A stretch of DNA of 64,000 nt, taken from contig NC_089825.1 of the NCBI RefSeq assembly GCF_035046505.1, forward strand, positions 1,887,029 through 1,951,028, read 5' to 3'. Below, piece by piece: positions 57,591-64,000 of this stretch (its first letter is position 1; each line of letters begins with the position of its first letter). Under the pieces are notes generated by a model. It was not told where the DNA came from. It saw only the letters and a list, made by a program, of their open reading frames with translations, and ran no database searches. The DNA is from Tiliqua scincoides. Lineage: Eukaryota > Chordata > Lepidosauria > Squamata > Scincidae. Both the position numbers and the translations under genes were made by a program.

Positions 57591-57692
57591 GCTGACTGTG
57601 GGGGGCAGTTGCCTCAGGCAGCATATAGGTGAAGAAGCATTCCATGAATGGAAGCTGTCCATTCAGCAACCACGAAGTCACTGCTGCGCATC

Positions 57693-58289
57693 GGATAAGA
57701 ACATAAGAACAGCTCCACTGGATCAGGCCATAGGCCCATCTAGTCCAGCTTCCTGTATCTCACAGCGGCCCACCAAATGCCCAGGGAGCACACCAGATAA
57801 CAAGAGACCTGCAAGGCCTCCTGGGAATTGTAGTTAAGAACATAAGAACAGCCCCACTGGATCAGGCCACAGGCCCATCTAGTCCAGCTTCCTGTATCTC
57901 ACAGCGGCCCACCAAATGCCCAGGGAGCACACCAGATAACAAGAGACCTGCAAGGTCCTCCCCTACATCTGGCATTCTGACTTAACCCATTCCTAAAATC
58001 AGGAGGTTGCGCATACACATCATGGCTTGTACCCCGTAATGGATTTTTCCTCCAGAAACTCGTCCAATCCCCTTTTAAAGGCGTCTAGGCTAGACGCCAG
58101 CACCACATCCTGTGGCAAGGAGTTCCACAGACCGACCACGCGCTGAGTAAAGAAATATTTTCTTTTGTCTGTCCTAACCTGCCCAACACTCAATTTTAGT
58201 GGATGTCCCCTGGTTCTGGTATTATGTGAGAGTGTAAAGAGCATCTCCCTATCCACTCTGTCCATCCCCTGCATAATTTTGTATGTCTC
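57693..58289 (-). mobile_element. CR1 LINE with duplicated 3' end and linker, in MYL3 intron
   Basis: A 142-bp unit (57693-57834) consists of CR1 3' end plus the same linker as the array at 32516-33350. A second CR1 3' end follows and runs on into ORF2 C-terminal codons ('MQGMDRVDREMLFTLSHNTR', 'FFTQRVVGLWNSLPQDVVLA'). The linker core (ACTACAATTCCCAG on minus) is at 57834-57821. In the second unit the linker is replaced part-way (CTGCAAGG then TCCTCCCCTACATCTGG), suggesting the junction moved. Confidence 0.9.
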
Positions 58290-58776
58290 CTACAGGCCAA
58301 GACATTTTAGCAGCCTTTGAGTATAAGACTCTGTGGCTGTCACCCCCACACACATACTTTGCGCTGGCCAAGGAAGAGCCAGTCAAAATGGATCCAGGGT
58401 GGCAGCAGGTTCCAAAACCAGTGGCTGAGCACCTCCTCTCTCATTTCAGAGGGGTTTTGTGCCCCCCTTATTCTGTGCATAGGCAGAATGGAGGCTTCCC
58501 ATTCCAAGCTGTGCAAGAACTTTGAGGAAATCCTGTTGAATTACACTGATCATTAGCAAAGCACTTTTTGTACTTTGAGCCAGGCAATTATGAGTTTTAG
58601 CAGAATCAGGCCATAAAAAGCGACTGACTGGTACTGAGCTGCTTTTGCTAGTGCACAATGCTCCCTTCTGGTCTCTGCAGTCAACTTGCAGTGGAGATGA
58701 GGAGAGGAAACATCAGAGCAAAGCCCCACAAAATGAGCAGATGGAGCGCAAGGGCGCGCCTGTGTGGGCCGCTTAC

Positions 58777-58950
58777 CGAGAGTAGCTAAAACATGCCGGA
58801 GCTCGGCCCCCATGACGGTGCCATTTCCTTCCTTGTCAAACACCCGCAGGCCCTCCACAAAGTCCTCAAAGGTACCAGTGTCTTTGGTTTTGGCTATGTG
58901 CTGGAGGATAGGCAGGAAAGTGTCAAAGTCCAGCATTTTGTGGTTCATTT
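58777..58950 (-). CDS. MYL3: MYL3 exon, central linker and EF-hand 3
   Basis: The 174-bp exon, bordered by acceptor GCCTTGACAG and donor CTCG|GTAAGC, encodes [20 protein letters not shown], then [20 protein letters not shown] and [19 protein letters not shown]. The KDTGT segment and the following ERLTE favour MYL3 over MYL4 (KEQGT) and MYL1. PILQHI is MYL4-like, so cardiac-type light chain ancestry is clear but a few positions are mixed. The loop [12 protein letters not shown] keeps EF-hand spacing although these light chains bind calcium poorly. Exon length and phases equal those of mammalian MYL3. Confidence 0.97.
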
Positions 58951-59267
58951 CTGTCAAGGCAAAAGCAGAAAGTGAGGAGCAGAGTAAGCAACCTGTTGTA
59001 CGTATGGGTGACTGACCAAGGAAGAGGTTTAGCACCTCTCTCAGAGCTGTCCTCTCCCCTTCCCGTCTTCACAGATGACTACAAACCTCCTTGAGCACCT
59101 GAGATGGAACTAAAGCAGATCAAGTGGAAGTCCAACATGACCTGTCTCTTGCTAGACTGTACAACTGCAGGCTGACGTGGTGAGCGATTCAAAAGTCATC
59201 TTTGCATAAGGAAAACTTCATGTCAGGAATAAAATTCTTAAATAGCCTTTGACGAACCCTGACATGC

Positions 59268-59357
59268 TAAGAACATAAGAACAGCCCCGCTGGATCAGTC
59301 CAGAGGCCCATCTAGTCCAGCATCCTGTATCTCACAGTGGCCCACCAAATGCCCCAA
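59268..59357 (-). mobile_element. CR1 LINE 3' tip in MYL3 intron
   Basis: 90 bp of CR1 3' end, from the TTCTTATGTTCTTAG tail to CATTTGGTGGGCC, with no further CR1 sequence behind it. Confidence 0.82.
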
Positions 59358-59699
59358 ATGCTTGCTCTGAATGCATGTAAAGAATGCACTAATTATATCA
59401 TCCATGTCCACGGCACCTTTGAAAGGGCCCTGCCCCAAGGGGTTTACAATCTAGACAAAGGAAAAGGGAGGAAAATGGAGATGGGGTCCAAAGGGATTCT
59501 GAAATGTGTGTTCCAGGTATAAAGGACAGCAGGGCAGAAAGTCTTTGTCACTTGTAAGGTTCCTGCCAAACACATTGGTAAGAACCTTGCAAGCAGTTTG
59601 TCAAAAACAAGCCATGCCAGGGAAACCTCTTCTCCTCAGCTAGACTGACTAGTCTGGTAGACGATGGGAATGCTGTGGACAGGGTAAAAACTAGGGTTT

Positions 59700-59945
59700 T
59701 TATCCCACAGCCATAATTTCGTTGAATAAGGCGATATAGTGGTTACCATGCTCCTGGGCATTATGGTCTGTTATACTGTTTTAATATTATGATGCATGTT
59801 GTATAGAATGTGTGGGTGAGTGTGTAGAGTCTGATTGTTGGAATTGTGGTATATATTTATGCTTGTATCTCAAATTGCATAAATTTGCATAAATTTCATT
59901 GTGCTGTAGCACAATGACAATAAAGTTACTACTACTACTACTTAC
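59700..59945 (+). mobile_element. Probable LINE 3' end with (ACT)n tail
   Basis: The sequence ends CACAATGACAATAAAGTTAC and then ACT repeats, a pattern of LINE 3' tails that precede a simple repeat. An internal near-repeat, GCATAAATTTGCATAAATTTC, precedes it. The family is uncertain and there is no coding sequence. Confidence 0.45.
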
Positions 59946-60807
59946 TACTACTGCTTCAGCAAAGCATTTGACCAAGTCGCAGTGGTGCCACTGGGGTGTG
60001 CACTGAGTGATGTGCATGGAGGGGGGTAATGACATCACTAGTGGCCAAATTTTTTAAAATCTTTGTACTTTTGAATGATATCATAATGTTACACATCAGG
60101 CAATGTGCAATTTCATGCGGAATGCAATGAAACAAACCGTGTTGAAATAGCTCTATTCTATCAAACATTATAACCAAAAAAATCCAGGGGGCAGGACAAT
60201 GGTTCATCACCACACCCACCAGCCAAGGCATTGCCCCTGGAGCAAACCCTTGTAAGACCATTGCAAGACTGCCATAAAATTCTTATGGATAAAATGGTAA
60301 CATTTTGAAGCCTGGTGAATGGCTGCTTCTAAATGAATAAAGAAAATGTGTGCTAGATGGTTCTGACCAAGTTCAGGAGGACAGTTGGGACCCCTAAGCA
60401 ATGGAAACCCAGAACAAGGGAAGCTCATTCATGTGGAGTGGGGAAGGGCACACTTAACCCAGGCCTAGAGGTCCAGGAGTCACACTGGGAACATTTATCT
60501 ACATTTATTCTCCTGTATGGAGTGTCCAGAACTTGGGAGCTTTCTGTTAGCAACATAAGCAATATTCTGGACAAGCAAGCAAGAGTCCAATGACCTAGAC
60601 TTGCGGGGGGGGGGGATCGAGATCCTGGATACGAAGCTTTTGGACATGACAGCAGAGAGGCACAGAGATGGCACAGCTGTTTGAAATGGTCTCTCAAGAA
60701 GACCATGTCTTGGGGTGTCCTCATTTCTAGAAACTGTCACTGGTTAGCCCTTCCACCCCATTCTGTTGTTGTCGCCCCAAAAAATCAATGAAATGATTTC
60801 CCTTTTA

Positions 60808-61030
60808 TATTTATTATTTATTAACAGTATTTATATACTGCTTTTCAACTAAAAGTTCACAAAGCGGTTTACAGAGAAAAATCAAATAACTAAATGGCTC
60901 CCTGTCCCAAAAGGGCTCACAATCTAAAAAGATGCAAAAGAATACCAGCAGACAGCTACCAGAACAGACACTGCTGGGGTGAGGTGGGCCAGTTACTCTC
61001 CCCCTGCTAAAAAAAAGGAGCACCCACTTG
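60808..61030 (-). mobile_element. L2-like LINE 3' end in MYL3 intron
   Basis: Reverse-complement match, element for element, to 18418-18616: CAGTATTTATATACTGCTTT, CACAAAGCGGTTTACAGAG, GGGCTCACAATCT and TGGGCCAGTTACTCTCCCCC on the plus strand. The tail is an ATT-rich repeat. Confidence 0.75.
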
Positions 61031-61185
61031 AAAAAGTGCCTCTTACCCAATTAGCAGGAGTTCATTGCTAATTTTCACTGCCTATGAACTTGCCTATCAA
61101 AATGGGCGGGGGGGGAAGGTTTATATAGAAGCAAAACCTGTTTTGTGAAGTTATCATCATGAAAACAGCATGAGAAGGTTCTCAC

Positions 61186-61335
61186 CATCTGGTTTGGGCC
61201 GGCCGAGGACCTTGAGAACTTCCGCCTGAGTCGGATTCTGTCCACAAGAACGCAAGACATCCCCGCACTGCGCATATGTGATTTTCATCTCAGACTTCAG
61301 AGTTCTGTCAAAGATTTGGAAGACTTCTTTAAACT
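61186..61335 (-). CDS. MYL3: MYL3 exon encoding EF-hand 1 region
   Basis: The 150-bp exon has acceptor TTGTCCCCGTCCCAG and donor GATG|GTGAGAAC. It reads (E)[40 protein letters not shown] and [17 protein letters not shown] is the MYL3 form (NPTNAEVL in MYL4 and in MYL6B, NPTNAEVR in MYL1). The size and the phase-1 ends equal the corresponding mammalian exon, and there are no insertions or deletions against human MYL3 as I remember it. LRSCG replaces the usual LRALG, adding a cysteine in the N-terminal lobe. Essential light chains stabilise the myosin lever arm; MYL3 serves ventricle and slow skeletal muscle. Confidence 0.96.
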
Positions 61336-61588
61336 CTGGGACGGGGACAAGAGGAAGGGGCATGGAGAGAAAACCACCGTGAGTCTGATGATTTATATTG
61401 CAGCATCCTCAGTGCATGTAACAGTTCACTAAACAACATGAGAGGGAAAATTAAATTTAACGTCTGCAAACATTCTAAGCTCTTCATGCTAGTCGTTGCA
61501 ATGACCCAGTCACATAAGGAAGCACTATTTTTGCTGAATCCAAACCCTCTGCCTGGGCTCAATCTACCTTCATGGGTCCATGTGGACT

Positions 61589-62771
61589 TAAGAGCATAAG
61601 AACAGCCCACTAGATCAGGCCGTAGGCCCATCTAGTCCAGCTTCCTGTATCTCACAGCGGCCCACCAAATGCCCTAGGGAGCACACCAGATAACAAGAAA
61701 CCTCATCCTGGTGCCCTCCCTTGCATCTGGCATTCTGACGTAGCCCATTTCTAAAATCAGGAGGTTGCGCGTACACATCATGGCTTGTACCCCATAATGG
61801 ATTTTTCCACCAGAAACTTGTCCAATCCCCTTTTAAAGGCGTCTAGGCTAGACGCCAGCACCACATCCTGTGGCAAGGAGTTCCACAGACCGACCACACA
61901 CTGAGTAAAGAAATATTTTCTTTTGTCTGTCCTAACCCGCCCAACACTCAATTTTAGTGGATGTCCCCTGGTTCTGGTATTATGTGAGAGTGTAAAGAGC
62001 ATCTCCCTATCCACTCTGTCCATCCCCTGCATAATTTTGTATGTCTCAATCATGTCCCCCCTCAGGTGTCTCTTTTCTAGGCTGAAGAGGCCCAAACGCC
62101 GTAGCCTTTCCTCATAAGGAAGGTGTCCCAGCCCCGTAATCATCTTAGTCGCTCTCTTTTGCACATTTTCCATTTCCAATATGTCTTTTTTGAGATGTGG
62201 CGACCAGAACTGGACACAATACTCCAGGTGTGGCCTTACCATAGATTTGTACAACAGCATTAGCCATTTTGTTCTCAATACCCTTCCTAATGATCCCAAG
62301 CATAGAATTGGCCTTCTTTACTGCCGCCGCACATTGGATCGACACTTTCCTCGACCTGTCCACCACCACCCCAAGATCTCTCTCCTGATCTGTCACAGAC
62401 AGCTCAGAACCCATCAGCCTATATCTAAAGTTTTGATTCTTTGCCCCAATGTGCATGACTTTACAGTTACTGACATTGAAGCGCATCTGCCATTTTGCTG
62501 CCCATTCTGCCAGTCTGGAGAGATCCTTCTGGAGCTCCTCACAATCACTTCTGGTCTTCACCACTCGGAAAAGTTTGGTGTCGTCTGCAAACTTAGCCAC
62601 CTCACTGCTCACCCCTGTCTCCAGGTCATTTATGAAGAGGTTGAAAAGCACTGGTCCCAGGACAGAACCTTGGGGCACACCGCTTTTCACCTCTCTCCAT
62701 TGTGAAAATTGCCCATTGACACCCACTCTCTGCTTCCTGGTCTTCAACCAGGTCTCAATCCAGGAAAGGAC
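61589..62771 (-). mobile_element. CR1 LINE, longest copy, with RT active-site region
   Basis: The minus-strand frames hold 'REVKSGVPQGSVLGPVLFNL', 'FADDTKLF' (the RT catalytic FADD motif) and 'DLSRLAEWAAKWQMRFNVS', then in a second frame 'YKSMVRPHLEYCVQFWSPHL' to 'VVGLWNSLPQDVVL', stop, and the 3'UTR. A small frame change near 62250 separates the pieces. It is 5'-truncated at about 62771, so the endonuclease is missing. It lies in the MYL3 intron upstream of exon 61335-61186, opposite to no host exon. Confidence 0.94.
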
Positions 62772-62949
62772 CAGCCCTCAATAACACTGGTGCAGCTCTG
62801 AGCAGACTCACTGGACCAGCCAGCATGAGCTTAACCCAGGGCAATGGAACAAATGTTCCCTTGCCCCAAGGAAGCCTCCAGAGGCTGAAACTCCCCCACG
62901 GGATGCAGTTGGTGCTACACTGATACTGTGGCATCACCGTGCAAGAAGT

Positions 62950-63057
62950 TGGTGGCATAGCTGGAGGGGGGTGGAGCACTCAGGCTGGCAGGGAGGCTCA
63001 GCGAGGTGGGCAAGCAGCCCCTCCCGGCAGAGGGACCAAAATGGAGCTACGCCACTG
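62950..63057. mobile_element. hAT family C, internally deleted, in MYL3 intron
   Basis: Left TGGTGGCATAGCTGGAGGGG, right AATGGAGCTACGCCACTG. Flanking CAAGAAGT and CAAGGAGT match at 7 of 8. It keeps both tips but has lost most of the right arm. Confidence 0.8.
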
Positions 63058-63065
63058 CAAGGAGT

Positions 63066-63925
63066 GGCATTGTTACGATACCACTGATCTGCCCTAAAGA
63101 GCTTACAGTCTAAAATGGCAAAGAGGAGAGGGAGAAAGAAAGAAGCAAGGGGGAGAGGGGTGAACATGAGCAAACGTGCTGCTGCTGAAGAAACCAAGCA
63201 CAAAGCTGAGCCTTTCGGGACAGAACAGCCCTCGGCCATGGGGCGCCTGTTCTCTTTTGCTTTTCAGACTTGGAAATGGCCCATGAACTTTGCTGCCAAT
63301 CTTGTTTTGGGACATGTTTGCATTCCACCTCCTCTGGACTTCCTGGATGAACTGCAGTATGTCAAGGGGCTCTCCTCGTTTTGATCAACTGAGCGATATC
63401 TGGAATTCCCAGAAAGTCCATGTCAGTAACTGACCTTGGAGATGCCTCAAGACAGTTCAATAGCCCTCCACGGAAAGTCCTGTCACAGCCCTCCCAAGAC
63501 ATGGTTTTCAGGCCATTGGCATTTGGGATGCTCTGACTCAGGCCAAGTTCTCATTGATCTGAGTCTGTGTTGTGCTGCTTCAGACTGCTCAGAGCTCATC
63601 TTGGGAGGCAAAACCTCCCACTCTGTTTGCCATGTGCCAAAGTGAGCATAGCAGAGCCGCCTGCCCAGACTCTGCAAGCCTTGGCAGGCAACTCTGCCAT
63701 GCCCTGTCCAGCACACAACAACCTGGGCAGGAGGCTTCACCTTCCAAGCTGAGCCTCGCACAGCCACTTGGGGGAGCTTGGCAACCCAGACATTCAGCAG
63801 TGACATGATGGGACTCATGGTAGTATCTGTTGGCTTTACAAGTGCACACCCATTGATCCAGGAATGGGTGCAGACCAGGTTAGCGTCAGCAGAGTGACTG
63901 TATCACATGCCCTCAGTTCTAGAAG
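63066..63925. other. MYL3 upstream intron, no exon recognised
   Basis: AAGAGCTTACAGTCTAAA near 63097 looks like a scrap of an L2/MIR-type 3' region. I searched for the 28-bp second exon (encoding an EFTPEQIE-like peptide, ending in phase 1 before GT) and found no convincing match. Confidence 0.4.
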
Positions 63926-64000
63926 TGGTGGCATAGCTAGAGGGGGTGGAAAGCACTAAATTTTGCAGGGAGCCTCAGCATGGCATGCAAGTGGCCCTCC
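63926..64000. mobile_element. hAT family C, left part, cut by window edge
   Basis: TGGTGGCATAGCTAGAGGGG followed by TGGAAAGCACTAAATTTTGC and AGGGAGCCTCA matches the left arm of family C. The element continues past the window. Confidence 0.8.

Larger units (their letters stand above)
56126..64000 (-). other. MYL3: MYL3 gene span (3' part visible)
   Basis: Visible introns are 56162-56733 (572 bp), 56812-58776 (1965 bp) and 58951-61185 (2235 bp), plus an incomplete intron above 61335. All visible donors are GT and all acceptors AG. Every visible intron holds transposon copies: hAT family C in the first, hAT C and a CR1 dimer in the second, and CR1, another LINE tail and an L2-like end in the third. 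The first part of the protein (about 52 residues, including the Lys/Pro/Ala-rich actin-binding extension of MYL3) was not found up to 64000. In mammals this part is spread over a first exon and a 28-bp second exon. No muscle promoter is visible here. Confidence 0.88.

Noticed and set aside
61560-61590. Minus-strand CATGAAG|GTAGAT as a second exon end
   Set aside because: The in-frame peptide (STWTHE) bears no resemblance to the light chain family.
63327-63362. Possible MYL3 second exon: minus-strand peptide LQFIQEVQR before GTGGAA
   Set aside because: The spacing looks tempting, but the reading phase at the would-be donor does not give the phase-1 end that the next exon needs, and the peptide does not match the EFTPEQIE segment.

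Overview
The window looks like lizard (squamate) nuclear DNA. It is intron-rich and AT/GC-mixed, and it is crowded with the repeats typical of squamate genomes: CR1 LINEs whose 3' ends carry a TTCTTATG-type tail, a second LINE family with an AGTCT-TTCG-AGACT tail hairpin, L2-like 3' ends, tRNA- and 5S-derived SINEs, and many short non-autonomous hAT elements with 8-bp target-site duplications. I saw no bacterial, viral or organellar sequence, no CRISPR array and no tRNA gene.

The one host gene I can name is MYL3 (ventricular/slow-skeletal essential myosin light chain), on the minus strand at the right end. Four consecutive coding exons are visible: 61335-61186, 58950-58777, 56811-56734 and 56161-56126. 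All splice sites are canonical and the exon phases fit. Together they encode the last 143 residues, up to the stop codon. The stop lies in a 36-bp exon that is followed by another splice donor, so a separate 3'UTR exon must lie below 56126. The first one or two coding exons were not found and probably lie beyond position 64000. A second, unidentified exon-like open frame with a strong donor is at 31040-30790 (minus).

Region by region: 1-4 kb is mostly unrecognised single-copy-like DNA with one long perfect-looking hairpin (1090-1161) and one small hAT. 4.0-5.9 kb is a 1.8-kb hAT with an intact 8-bp duplication. 9.5-21.4 kb holds copies of the hairpin-tailed LINE, an RTE-like LINE remnant, SINEs and nested hAT elements. 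24 kb has a 5S rRNA sequence fused to the LINE tail. 25.7-31.9 kb has CR1 copies, a tRNA-derived SINE and several palindromic hAT elements. 32.5-33.5 kb is a tandem array of 140-bp units made from a CR1 3' end plus a linker that resembles a ZNF143/THAP11 site. 34-55 kb is repeat-laden intergenic DNA. 56-64 kb is MYL3, with TE copies in every intron seen.

The strongest candidates for something undescribed are the CR1-end/linker tandem array with its second locus inside MYL3 intron 4, the 5S-LINE-tail chimera, and the shared LINE tail hairpin that links autonomous and non-autonomous elements. All family names for repeats are from memory of sequence patterns and no database was consulted.
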